Positions 43,940-52,810 of a stretch of DNA of 64,000 nt are shown here, piece after piece (within the stretch, counting starts at the first letter, position 1; the number at the start of each line of letters is the position of its first letter). The notes beneath the pieces are model-generated. The model ran no database searches. It saw nothing but the letters and a program-made list of their open reading frames with translations, and was not told the origin of the DNA. A program made the translations under genes and the position numbers. The DNA is from Bog-532 sp963732345 (GTDB taxonomy: Bacteria > Actinomycetota > Actinomycetes > Streptosporangiales > Streptosporangiaceae). The stretch spans positions 124,001 through 188,000 of the forward strand of contig CAVSZI010000018.1 in NCBI GenBank assembly GCA_963732345.1, read 5' to 3'.

Positions 43940-44869
43940 ATGAAACTCGGAATGCTTACCGCCTGCCTGCCGTCCTGGCCGCTGGACCGCGTTGCTCGCT
44001 GGGCGGCCGACGCCGGTTACGAGGCGCTGGAAGTGGCCGTGTGGCCCGCGACCGGCGGCCGGGACTTCGAGGCAGCCCACCTGCCGGTGGCCGGCTTCGG
44101 TGCCCGCGAGCGTGACCAGACGATGGCCTTGTTCGCCAAGCTGGGTCTGCAGCTATCGGCCTTTGCCTACTACGAGAATAATCTGCACCCTGACCCCGTG
44201 CGGCGGGCGCAGATCGCGACGCACCTGCGCCACGCGATCGATGCCGCGCAACTGCTCGGCGTCAGTTATGTCGGCACGTTCATCGGGCGGGATCCGTCGG
44301 GAAGCGTCGCGGCGAACCAGCGCGCCGCCGAGAAGATGTTCCCGCCGCTGGTCGAATACGCCGGGGAACGTGGGGTGAAGCTCATGATCGAGAATTGCGT
44401 GATGGAGGGCTGGCATCCCGACGGCTACCCCGGCAACATCGCGTACTCGCCTGAGTTGTGGGAGTGGATGTTCTCCCTCGGCCTGTACCTGAACTGGGAT
44501 CCGTCGCACCTGATGTGGATCGGAATCGATCCCGTGGAGACGATCCGGCCCTACATCGACCGGATCGTCCACGCCCAGGCGAAGGATGTCGAGCTCGATG
44601 AGCGGGCACGCAACCGGTTTGGCTGCTTCGGCATCGTTGACAAGGGGGGCGATCCGTGGCGGACGGGATGGTGGCGCTATCGGGTCCCGGGCCGCGGCCA
44701 GGTCGACTGGGCCCGGGTGGTGGATCGCCTCTACGAGGCCGGATTCGGCGGGGTGCTGTCGGTCGAGCACGAGGATCCCCTCTGGGGCGGCACCGAAGTC
44801 AAGATCCTGCAGGGGCTGACCATCGCGCAGCGCACGTTGCGTCCGCTCATCCTGCCCGAATCCGAATAA
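43940..44869 (+). CDS. sugar phosphate isomerase/epimerase (AP-endonuclease-2-like TIM barrel)
   Basis: 309 residues of the IolE/xylose-isomerase-like TIM-barrel family, full length. The divalent-metal site appears complete: Glu151 (LMIENCVM), Asp187 (LNWDPSHL), His211 (IVHAQAKDV) and Glu276 (SVEHEDP). Members isomerise or epimerise keto sugars, dehydrate inosose, or cleave 3-keto-glycosides by beta-elimination. Beside two Gfo/Idh/MocA oxidoreductases the last option is attractive, but unproven. It is translated right after oxidoreductase 1, without an obvious ribosome site of its own. Confidence 0.85.
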   Translation: MKLGMLTACLPSWPLDRVARWAADAGYEALEVAVWPATGGRDFEAAHLPVAGFGARERDQTMALFAKLGLQLSAFAYYENNLHPDPVRRAQIATHLRHAIDAAQLLGVSYVGTFIGRDPSGSVAANQRAAEKMFPPLVEYAGERGVKLMIENCVMEGWHPDGYPGNIAYSPELWEWMFSLGLYLNWDPSHLMWIGIDPVETIRPYIDRIVHAQAKDVELDERARNRFGCFGIVDKGGDPWRTGWWRYRVPGRGQVDWARVVDRLYEAGFGGVLSVEHEDPLWGGTEVKILQGLTIAQRTLRPLILPESE

Positions 44870-44899
44870 CCAGGCCAGCCGGCAGGAGATGGTGCGCCC

Positions 44900-45283
44900 A
44901 TGATGCTTTCCGCCAGGGTCGCTGTGAACCCGCTGCCCTGGGTGCTCGGCCCGGACGGATTCGACCTGAGCCCGGCCACCGTGGCTGCTGCCGTGGCGGG
45001 TATCGCCCAGGCCGGTTTCACCGCGATGCATGCGGACGTCCCCGACGGGATGGACGCGGCGGGCTACCGCACCCTGCTTTCTGATCATGGAATACGTCCC
45101 GCGCCGGGCTACTTCGGTGCTCACTTCGACGCCGTGTTCGCCTCGGTTCCCCCGTCTTTTGACGGCTGGTTCGTGGTCGAGGTGGACGTCCCCGATCTGC
45201 CGACCAAGGAGGAGTCAACCGCGGAGTCGGCACGCTGGATCCTTAACCAGCCCGAGCACGCCGCCTCCCGGGAGCGCGCATGA
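44900..45283 (+). pseudogene. internally deleted TIM-barrel isomerase/epimerase
   Basis: 127 codons that begin and end like a sugar phosphate isomerase/epimerase but lack the middle. Residues 1-75 (RVAVNPLPWVLGPDGFDLSPAT onward to DHGIRPAPGYFGAHFD) match the first strands and helices. From about residue 86 the text is the last strand and helix (FDGWFVVEVDVPDLPTKEEST). Roughly 150-180 residues, including the metal-binding Glu, Asp and His strands, are missing, and the join near 45130-45155 keeps the frame. The product cannot form the barrel. It still has a ribosome site (AGGAGATGG before ATG 44900) and its stop overlaps the next start (ATGA), so translation of the operon may have preserved it as a coupling element. 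Confidence 0.7.
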
Positions 45284-46323
45284 CCCCGCCGCTCGGGGTC
45301 GGAATTCTCGGCGCCGGGCCGGTGACGCAGGCGATTCATCTGCCGACGCTGGCCCGCCTGGCCGACCGGTTCCTGGTCATCACGGTCATGGACGTGGACG
45401 CGCAGGTCGCCGGGTCCGTCGCAGCCCGTGCCGGGGCCGAGCCTGCCCAGTCGGTACAGGCGGTCCTCGACAACCCCGCCGTGGATGTCGTCGCGGTCTG
45501 CAGCCCGCCCCAGTTCCACGCCGACCAGGTCGCTGCGATTTGCGCGGCCGGCAAGCGCGGCATTCTCTGCGAGAAGCCGCTGGCGACCAGCCGGGAAGAA
45601 GCCGAGCGGATTGGCGCGGTCGTCGCCGGATCCGGGATTCCCCTGATCGTCGGCGCGATGCACGCCTACGACCCTGGCTGGCTGGCCGCGGCTGACGCCT
45701 GCGCGGGCCGGCTGGACACCGCCCACACCATCCGCTCGACGATCGTGCTGCCGTTCAACGATCGTTTCGAGAACTGGGCGACCGAGATCGCGAGCCTGCC
45801 GGCTCCGCCCGCTCCGGCCGGGCCGCTGGACGCGCCCGAGCGCGCCGCCCGGATCCGCGGTCTCGTGCTCGGCCTGTCGATCCATGACCTGCCGCTGGTC
45901 AGGGCCCTGGCGCCCAAGCTCGACCGGGTCAGTCATGCCGAGTTCGTCACGCCCTTTGGCGGCGTGATCTCGCTGACGGCAGCAGGGCGCAGAGTTGACC
46001 TCGTCGCGTTCATGCGTCCTATCTGGCGGCCGGACTGGCGCCTCGAGATATGGGGCGATGACTGGTCGCTGGCTGTGTTCTTCACCCCGTCCTACGTCCA
46101 TGCTGGCTCGGCCAGCGCAACGATCCGCGACAACCACGGCGAGCGGCATATCGCGGCAGTTGCCCATAACGGGTACGAGGGCGAGTGGCGGGAACTGCAT
46201 GATGCCGTCAGCGGTGCGGCCGATCCCCGCTATCTCCTGACGGACCTGATCGATGACCTGACCTTCGCCACCGACATCGCCGATGGCGCCGCGTCCGCCG
46301 TGCTGGGTGAGGGTTCACGATGA
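45280..46323 (+). CDS. Gfo/Idh/MocA-family oxidoreductase 2
   Basis: 347 residues. GVGILGAGPVTQAIHLPTLARL is the nucleotide-binding turn, CEKP holds Lys99, and GLSIHDLPLVRAL carries the His-Asp pair of the active site. It is only distantly similar to oxidoreductase 1, so the two should act on different substrates or at different steps, for example oxidation of an imported glycoside and re-reduction of the released keto sugar. It overlaps both neighbours by four bases (ATGA at each end). Confidence 0.85.
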   Translation: MTPPLGVGILGAGPVTQAIHLPTLARLADRFLVITVMDVDAQVAGSVAARAGAEPAQSVQAVLDNPAVDVVAVCSPPQFHADQVAAICAAGKRGILCEKPLATSREEAERIGAVVAGSGIPLIVGAMHAYDPGWLAAADACAGRLDTAHTIRSTIVLPFNDRFENWATEIASLPAPPAPAGPLDAPERAARIRGLVLGLSIHDLPLVRALAPKLDRVSHAEFVTPFGGVISLTAAGRRVDLVAFMRPIWRPDWRLEIWGDDWSLAVFFTPSYVHAGSASATIRDNHGERHIAAVAHNGYEGEWRELHDAVSGAADPRYLLTDLIDDLTFATDIADGAASAVLGEGSR

Positions 46324-47195
46324 GGACCCCGGTCACCGTGGCCATCGCGCAGCCAGCGGGCGCGGACTTCATCGGGTCCCAGCACGCCGTCTGGGCGTCG
46401 CTTCCGATGTCGCTGACGGCCGGCCCGGACGGGGCCCAGATGATCGCGGTCGACGGCCGGTCGCGCGGCTGGCTGGAGACGCTCGCGGACGTGATCCGCC
46501 CGGGTGTTGCCGGGGTGCTGCTTGTCCGCCCGGTTGCCGGGCCGCCGGGCCGCGACATCCGCGCGACCGCTGAGGCGGCCGCCAGTTCCGGGACGACTGT
46601 CGTCGTGGAAACGGCCTGGGCATCCAATCCGGCCGTCGCGCAGCTCGCGCGCACAATCGCGGGACGGCTACCCGACATCAAGCTTGTCGACAGCGTGGCG
46701 CAGGTGGCCGGTGATAACTGCGGCCGGTGGGCGGATGTACTGCTCGACCACGTCGTTCTGCTGCGGGCAGTGACCGGGCCGCTCGATGCCGCGCGGTTCG
46801 CGGTGCAGGACGTGCGCGGTTACACGGTGGACGGGGTGCGCGGGGCATCTACGGTCGCCATGGCGGCCGTACGGTCCGCGGTGTCACCGCCCGTCGCACG
46901 GCTGGCCGCCTACGGTGCCACCGCCGAAGCGCACCTGGTCGTGCCGACCGGGGACACGGCCGCACCCGCTGCGGCCTGGATCGTGGATCCGGCCTGCGCT
47001 ACGGCCCAGCCGACGTCGTACGAGACAACCTCTCGTGTGTCGTGGCGGCGGCTGTGCGGCGCTGCGTCCGAGCGCTCTGGCGAACCGGTACGTGACCTGG
47101 CGGACCTGGCGGATGACACCGAACTCGTGGCCACGATCACCGAGTCCTGGTCGGCCCGATCACCGGACGGGCGTCTCAGTAGGGAGCACACGTGA
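46320..47195 (+). CDS. unknown protein in the oxidoreductase operon
   Basis: 291 residues, no family recognised. It looks soluble and alpha/beta (TPVTVAIAQPAGADFIGS, GVAGVLLVRPVAG, GTTVVVETAWASNPAVAQLA, IKLVDSVAQVAGDNCGRWADVLLDHVVLL), with no glycine-rich nucleotide loop, no signal peptide and no membrane helix. It overlaps oxidoreductase 2 and the truncated epimerase gene by four bases each, so it is firmly part of the operon. The general form resembles the C-terminal domain of Gfo/Idh/MocA proteins without the Rossmann half, which would suit an accessory subunit; this is a weak impression. Confidence 0.65.
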   Translation: MRTPVTVAIAQPAGADFIGSQHAVWASLPMSLTAGPDGAQMIAVDGRSRGWLETLADVIRPGVAGVLLVRPVAGPPGRDIRATAEAAASSGTTVVVETAWASNPAVAQLARTIAGRLPDIKLVDSVAQVAGDNCGRWADVLLDHVVLLRAVTGPLDAARFAVQDVRGYTVDGVRGASTVAMAAVRSAVSPPVARLAAYGATAEAHLVVPTGDTAAPAAAWIVDPACATAQPTSYETTSRVSWRRLCGAASERSGEPVRDLADLADDTELVATITESWSARSPDGRLSREHT

Positions 47196-47338
47196 CAAAG
47201 GTCGCCATTACCGGTGGCAGCGGGAAGCTTGGCCGCGCGGTCATCCCTGAGCTTTCTGAACACGGCTATACCGTCTTCAACTTTGACCTTGTGCCGCCGC
47301 CGTCGCCGAGTCCAGCCACCTTCACCCGGATCGACCTC
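47192..47338 (+). pseudogene. 5' fragment of an NAD-dependent epimerase/dehydratase gene
   Basis: The first 49 codons read like an extended SDR: VAITGGSGKLGRAVIPELSEHGYTVFNFD with the GGxGxxG loop and a Asp that would bind the NAD ribose, then TRIDL. After this the frame runs on by chance into the antisense of the glycerate kinase gene, whose stop is 34 bp away. About 250 residues, including the YxxxK active site, are missing. The start overlaps the preceding stop (ATGA), so this was the last gene of the operon before a deletion or rearrangement with its breakpoint at 47339-47371. Confidence 0.75.
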
Positions 47339-47371
47339 CGGGGGGCACACCGGCCACCTGAGGCACTGTGT

Positions 47372-48640
47372 TCACGTGCGTGGCGGGAGCCAGTCGGCGG
47401 CGAGCCGGGCGGCGAGCTTTTCCAGCAGCGGGCCGGCGTGGGCCATGCTGGACCGCAGGTCGGGCTCGAGGTCGGCGAGCGCGTACGCGGCGGCGATCCC
47501 GGCGCGCTCCAGGGCCGCGCGGTCGAGGGAACAGGCGCCGGCCACGGCCACCACCGGCGTCCCCGGCGACACGGCGCGGGTGGCCCGGGCGACCCCGGCC
47601 GGGGCCTTGCCGCGCAGCGTCTGCGCGTCCAGCGATCCCTCGCCCGTGATCACCAGGCTGGCCCCCGCCGCCCGCTCGGCAAAGGACACCAGCTCCAGCA
47701 CCACCTCGATGCCCGGCTGCATCCGCGCGCCCAGGAAGGCCAGCGCCGCGAAACCCAGACCGCCTGCCGCGCCCGCCCCGGCCCACTCCCGCACCCTGGG
47801 ACTCCGCGCGCCTGCGCCGCCCGGCCACTCCCGGACTCTGGGGCTCATTGCGCCCGCGCCCGGCCACTCCCGGACTCTGGGGCTCATTGCGCCCGCGCCC
47901 GGCCGGTCCGGGAGGCCTTCACCCAGCGCCGTCTCGGCCAGGTCGGCCCACCGCGCCAGGCCCTCCTCCAGGACCGGAATATCCTCCGGGGACGCGCCCT
48001 TCTGCGGGCCGTAGATCGCCGCTGCCCCGTCGGGGCCGAGCAGGGGATTGTCCACGTCGCTGGCCAGCAGCACGTCCACCCCGGACAGGTCCCGCAGGGC
48101 GGTCGGGTCGAGCCCGCGCAGCCCGGCCAGCGCGGCGCCCCCGGACGCGACCGGCCCGCCATCCGCGCCCAGCAGCCGGCCGCCCAGAGCCGCGATCAGG
48201 CCCGCGCCGCCGTCGGTAGTGGCGCTGCCGCCCAGGCCCAGCACGATGTGCCGGGCGCCCGCGTCGGCGGCGGCGGCGATGAGCTCGCCGACCCCGTAAC
48301 TCGTCGCGGTCAGCGGCCGGAGGCGGCCACCGGGCAGCCGGCTGAGCCCGCAGGCCTGCGCCGCCTCGACGACCGCCACGTCGCCGCGGATCGCGAACGC
48401 CGCCGTGACCGGTTCACCGGTGGGCCCGGTGACCTGCACGTCAATACGCTGATATCCGGCCGCCGCGGCCGCGTCAACGGTCCCGTCCCCGCCGTCGGCC
48501 ACCGGCACCTCGTCGGTTCGCACGCCCGGAACCGCCTCCGCGAGCCCCCGTGCCAGGTGCGCGGCTACCTCGGGCGCGGACAGTGAGCCCTTGAATTTGT
48601 CTGGCGCGATCACCACCCGGTACGGGCCTGGCTGACGCAC
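47372..48640 (-). CDS. glxK: glycerate kinase (GlxK/GarK type)
   Basis: 422 residues. The family pattern is clear: VVIAPDKFKGSLSAPEVA, VADGGDGTVDAA, GLGGSATTDGGAGLIAALGG, SDVDNPLLGPDGAAAIYGPQKGAS in parts, and VITGEGSLDAQTLRGKAP. It phosphorylates D-glycerate for entry into glycolysis. A 13-residue repeat (GAGAMSPRVREWP) in two exact and one diverged copy is inserted near residue 250, encoded by a 39-bp tandem repeat; normal enzymes are about 375-380 residues. ATG 48640 follows the GH1 stop by three bases, so both belong to one transcript. Confidence 0.88.
   Translation of the reverse strand: MRQPGPYRVVIAPDKFKGSLSAPEVAAHLARGLAEAVPGVRTDEVPVADGGDGTVDAAAAAGYQRIDVQVTGPTGEPVTAAFAIRGDVAVVEAAQACGLSRLPGGRLRPLTATSYGVGELIAAAADAGARHIVLGLGGSATTDGGAGLIAALGGRLLGADGGPVASGGAALAGLRGLDPTALRDLSGVDVLLASDVDNPLLGPDGAAAIYGPQKGASPEDIPVLEEGLARWADLAETALGEGLPDRPGAGAMSPRVREWPGAGAMSPRVREWPGGAGARSPRVREWAGAGAAGGLGFAALAFLGARMQPGIEVVLELVSFAERAAGASLVITGEGSLDAQTLRGKAPAGVARATRAVSPGTPVVAVAGACSLDRAALERAGIAAAYALADLEPDLRSSMAHAGPLLEKLAARLAADWLPPRT
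47821..47898 (-). repeat. 39-bp tandem repeat, two exact copies plus a diverged one, in the glycerate kinase gene
   Basis: CCGGCCACTCCCGGACTCTG followed by GGGCTCATTGCGCCCGCGC starts at 47821 and again at 47860 without mismatch; a diverged 42-bp unit lies just before (47779-47820). Confidence 0.92.
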
Positions 48641-48643
48641 GTC

Positions 48644-50056
<1,413 letters not shown>

Positions 50057-50140
50057 CCGTCCCTCCTCGGCCACCCCATCGGCAGGGTTAGCGTTGACCA
50101 AATCCCTGCCGGGCGCAAGCCCCGGTAGCCGGCCTGGGGA

Positions 50141-50803
50141 TCACCAGCCGCGGGCGCGCCATTCGGCCAGGTGGGGGCGCTCCGCGCCGAGGGTGGTGTC
50201 GTTGCCGTGGCCGGGGTATACCCAGGTCGGGTCCGGCAGCGGCCCGAACACCCGATCCTCCAGGTCATCCATCAGCGACCTGAAGTCCTTCGGGTTCGTC
50301 GTCTTGCCCGGGCCGCCCGGGAACAGCGAGTCGCCGGTGAACAGGTGCGGCGACCCGGCCAGCCGGCCCCCGGCGTCGTAGCAGAGCGCGACGCTGCCCG
50401 GAGTGTGCCCGCGCAGGTTGATGACGGACACGGCCGCGTCACCGAACCGCAGGATGTCCCCGTCGGTGATGTCGTCGTCCACGGGGATGGGCAGTTCGCC
50501 CGCGTCCTCGGTGTGGGCGACGACCACCGCGCCAGTGGCCAGCTGGACCTCGGCCAGGGCCTGCCAGTGGTCGTAGTGCCGGTGCGTGGTCACGATCCAG
50601 GTGATGGGCGTGCCGCCGATCATCTCGATCAGCCGGTCCGCCTCGCTCGCCGCGTCGATGAGCAGGCCCTCGCCCGTCGCCGCGTCGCGCAGCAGGTAGG
50701 CGTTGTTGTCCATCGGGCCGACGGCCAGCTTCGTGATCGTGAGGCCATCGATCTCACGGGTGTCCGGCGGCCCGCCGGCTTTCACGTTCCCGGTGTAGGT
50801 CAC
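50141..50803 (-). CDS. metallo-beta-lactamase-fold hydrolase (glyoxalase II-like)
   Basis: 221 residues. The zinc motif reads His74-Arg-His76-Tyr-Asp78-His79, followed by NLRGHTPGS, the bridging TGDSLFPGGPG and YPGHGNDTT. This is the ligand set of hydroxyacylglutathione-hydrolase-like enzymes. Actinomycetes lack glutathione, so a mycothiol or bacillithiol-type thioester, or an unrelated ester, is more likely. Family members are often found just upstream of uvrA in actinomycetes, as here. GTG 50803 is chosen; the frame before it lacks conservation. Confidence 0.82.
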   Translation of the reverse strand: MTYTGNVKAGGPPDTREIDGLTITKLAVGPMDNNAYLLRDAATGEGLLIDAASEADRLIEMIGGTPITWIVTTHRHYDHWQALAEVQLATGAVVVAHTEDAGELPIPVDDDITDGDILRFGDAAVSVINLRGHTPGSVALCYDAGGRLAGSPHLFTGDSLFPGGPGKTTNPKDFRSLMDDLEDRVFGPLPDPTWVYPGHGNDTTLGAERPHLAEWRARGW

Positions 50804-50870
50804 GTGGCCATCGTACGGGCCGGGGGCCCCGCCCGCTTGATGTCGGTGAACACCAATCGCAATCAGTTGA

Positions 50871-51248
50871 TTACGATTGGGTACCTTGCTGCCATACACC
50901 GATGCTGTTCCCGGCTGGATCGCGGAACAGTGCCACCCACAGGTCGCCCTCCGGGTACGGCCGCACCGTGACCTCCCCGCCGTGCGCAGCGACCCGGCCG
51001 AGGCTCTCATCGATGCGCTCCACGTAGATGTACGGCCGTACGCCGGCGTCCCCGCCGACGGGCAGGTCCGGCATGAAGTGGCCGATCACGTGCCCGCTTC
51101 CGTCCCTGAAACTCGGCTCGCCGGGATCACCGCGGATAATCCAGCCGAACGTGCCCCGGTAGAAGTCGGCCAGCCGTGCGGGGTCCGGCGCCGGAATGCG
51201 CAGATAGCTGACCGCCCCGGGCCGGAATACCGAGGGCTCCTCGCTCAC
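50871..51248 (-). CDS. VOC-family (glyoxalase/bleomycin resistance-fold) protein 1
   Basis: 125 residues with one vicinal-oxygen-chelate module pair: SYLRIPAPDPARLADFYRGTFGWII, VIGHFMPDLP, RPYIYVERIDESLGRVAAHGGEVTVRPYPEG, WVALFRDPAGNSIGVWQQG. The family includes glyoxalase I, dioxygenases and drug-binding proteins; ligands here are unknown. It shares about the same pattern with the next VOC gene, so they are likely tandem paralogues. Confidence 0.78.
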   Translation of the reverse strand: MSEEPSVFRPGAVSYLRIPAPDPARLADFYRGTFGWIIRGDPGEPSFRDGSGHVIGHFMPDLPVGGDAGVRPYIYVERIDESLGRVAAHGGEVTVRPYPEGDLWVALFRDPAGNSIGVWQQGTQS

Positions 51249-51306
51249 CGGGCCGCCCCGGGGGACCCGCTCACCGGGACCCGCTCACCGCGGCCGCCGG
51301 GACCGC

Positions 51307-51678
51307 TCACTGGGCCGGCTCCTGGTAAATGCCGAGCAGGTTGCCGGCCGGATCCCGGAACACCGCGGTGATCTCGGGCGCCTCCCAGCCGATTGGCCGC
51401 ACGATCTCGCCGCCGCGCGCGACGATCGCGGCCAGGGTCTCCTCGGCGTTGTCGACCATGATGTCGACCAGCAGGCCCGGTTCACCCAACCATGGCTTGC
51501 GGTTTGTCACCCACATCCCGCTCACCCCACCGACTGTGTCGTCGAAGGCCGGCGTCCCATCATCGTGCCGGCGCAGCCCCCAGCCGAATATCTCCGAGTA
51601 AAAGCGGGCCGACGTATCGACGTCGGTGGCGGGGATCTGCAGGTAGCAGATCTTGCCGTGATTGCTGGTCGGGGCCAT
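51307..51678 (-). CDS. VOC-family protein 2
   Basis: 123 residues: CYLQIPATDVDTSARFYSEIFGWGLR, FDDTVGGVSGMWV, LLVDIMVDNAEETLAAIVARGGEIVRPIGWE, AVFRDPAGNLLGIYQEPAQ. It has the same fold and length as its neighbour, 58 bp apart. Small VOC proteins of this kind bind metal or hydrophobic ligands; no function can be given. ATG 51678 is preceded by GCCAGGAGGCACAG, a good ribosome site. Confidence 0.8.
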   Translation of the reverse strand: MAPTSNHGKICYLQIPATDVDTSARFYSEIFGWGLRRHDDGTPAFDDTVGGVSGMWVTNRKPWLGEPGLLVDIMVDNAEETLAAIVARGGEIVRPIGWEAPEITAVFRDPAGNLLGIYQEPAQ

Positions 51679-51768
51679 CTGTGCCTCCTGGCAGTGCCTC
51701 TGGTCATACAGGGTTCACCCTACGGCGCTGACCGGTGCTCCCGGCTGTCGCGCGGATAGCGTGTCCGC

Positions 51769-51849
51769 GTGGCTGAAGTTCCGGTACGGCTGCCGTCGCC
51801 GCTGACGGGGGTCACCGACGACCGGCTGGCGCGCGCCGGTGTCCGCCTC
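51769..51849 (+). pseudogene. 5' fragment of a PLP-dependent desulfhydrase/ACC-deaminase-like gene
   Basis: The first ~27 codons (GTG start; VPVRLPSPLTGVTDDRLARAGVRL) match the N-terminus of the D-cysteine desulfhydrase / 1-aminocyclopropane-1-carboxylate deaminase family, where LLLKRDDL and the PLP lysine motif should follow. Instead the sequence turns into unrelated GC-rich DNA, and the convergent yceI-like gene ends at 51913. Only about 8% of the gene is left. The identification rests on a short stretch and is therefore tentative. Confidence 0.45.
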
Positions 51850-51912
51850 TCGGCCGCTCGTCCCTGCGCGCGGCGGTCGCGCGCGGCATGCACCCCTCCG
51901 GCGGGGCGGGTG

Positions 51913-52443
51913 TCATACGGGAACGGCGACCGCGTCGATGATCACCTTGACCGTGCGGGCGACCATGGCCTTCATCTTCGTTACGCCGAACTGGGTGCGG
52001 TCCAGCGTGGCAACGGCGTGGAACCGGATGGCGCCGTCCTCGGTACGGACGTCGTCGATGGTCAGTTCGGCCGGCACTGACACGCCGTGCGCGGTCACCA
52101 TGCCGGGGACGACCCAGGCGCCTCCCTGTGCCCGCGCCCCCTCGCCGCTGAACGTGATCTCGGGGTAGGCCTGCGCGTCCAGCAGGTTGGAAGAGGTGAC
52201 GTCCTTGTCGCGCTTGCTGTTCCCGGACGAATAGCTCGCCGCGTCGATGACCGCCCGTACGCTGGACCGCCCGGGATCGTCGGCGATCGTCACCTCGCCT
52301 GAGCCGAGCCGCATGGTGCCGTGCACGGGAATCAGCCCCAGCATGCCCTTTCCGTCGACCCGGACGGTGGTGCGATCGGGATGGAGGCGGAACGTCCCGG
52401 GCGCCGGGATGGTGGCGGGTCTGGTGGATGAGGACTCGGTCAT
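51913..52443 (-). CDS. YceI-family protein
   Basis: 176 residues forming the lipocalin-like barrel of the YceI family: GTFRLHPDRTTVRVDGKGMLGLIPVHGTM, GEVTIADDPGRSSVRAVIDAASYSSGNSKRDKDVTSSNLLDAQAYPEITF in pieces, and FHAVATLDRTQFGVTKMKAMVARTVKVIIDAVA. YceI proteins bind polyisoprenoids; this one lacks a signal peptide. ATG 52443 is supported by AGAAGGAG. It is divergent from uvrA with a 367-bp gap. Confidence 0.87.
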   Translation of the reverse strand: MTESSSTRPATIPAPGTFRLHPDRTTVRVDGKGMLGLIPVHGTMRLGSGEVTIADDPGRSSVRAVIDAASYSSGNSKRDKDVTSSNLLDAQAYPEITFSGEGARAQGGAWVVPGMVTAHGVSVPAELTIDDVRTEDGAIRFHAVATLDRTQFGVTKMKAMVARTVKVIIDAVAVPV

Positions 52444-52810
52444 GGGGAGATCTCCTTCTCTGTTTCGTCTAAGTATTCCTGGTCTGGCGGGTGTTCGTGG
52501 GGCCCGCTGGGCTGGGCGTGCCCGTTGTGTGAAGTGTTGAACGGAGGCTGGCCCGGCGGACGTCGGACGGCGTACGGTCATTGAGGGCCGTAACGGTCAC
52601 CGGATAGGCCAGCTGAGGAAGCGGCGCGGTTTTGTCGGACCCCCTGGCTAGCATGGTGTGGCGCCATCTTTACCCCGGACGAGCTGCGCAGACGTAGCAC
52701 TGGCATCACCGTTCGCAAAGAGCCCGCAAGGCCCATTGCGCCCGGCCCACCAACGTAGATCCGCCCACCGAAGTAAGCCCAGCCGAGCAAGCAGGGGAGC
52801 AGAGAGCCCA
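52444..52810. other. yceI/uvrA intergenic region
   Basis: This divergent 367-bp gap holds a PafBC-type promoter for uvrA (52632-52654) and no gene. No LexA box (GAAC-N4-GTTC type) was found by eye. Confidence 0.5.
52632..52654 (+). promoter_or_regulatory. PafBC-type DNA-damage promoter before uvrA
   Basis: TTGTCGGAC, eight bases, then TAGCAT fits the actinobacterial RecA-independent damage motif TTGTCRGTG-N8-TAnnnT, with two mismatches in the last two positions of the first box. It lies 157 bp before the uvrA start. In mycobacteria this motif is bound by PafBC, which turns on repair genes after DNA damage. Confidence 0.6.

Noticed and set aside
47192..48586. 464-codon plus-strand open frame over the glycerate kinase gene
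   Set aside because: Only the first 49 codons look like a protein family; the rest is antisense to a clearly conserved kinase gene and mirrors its tandem repeats.
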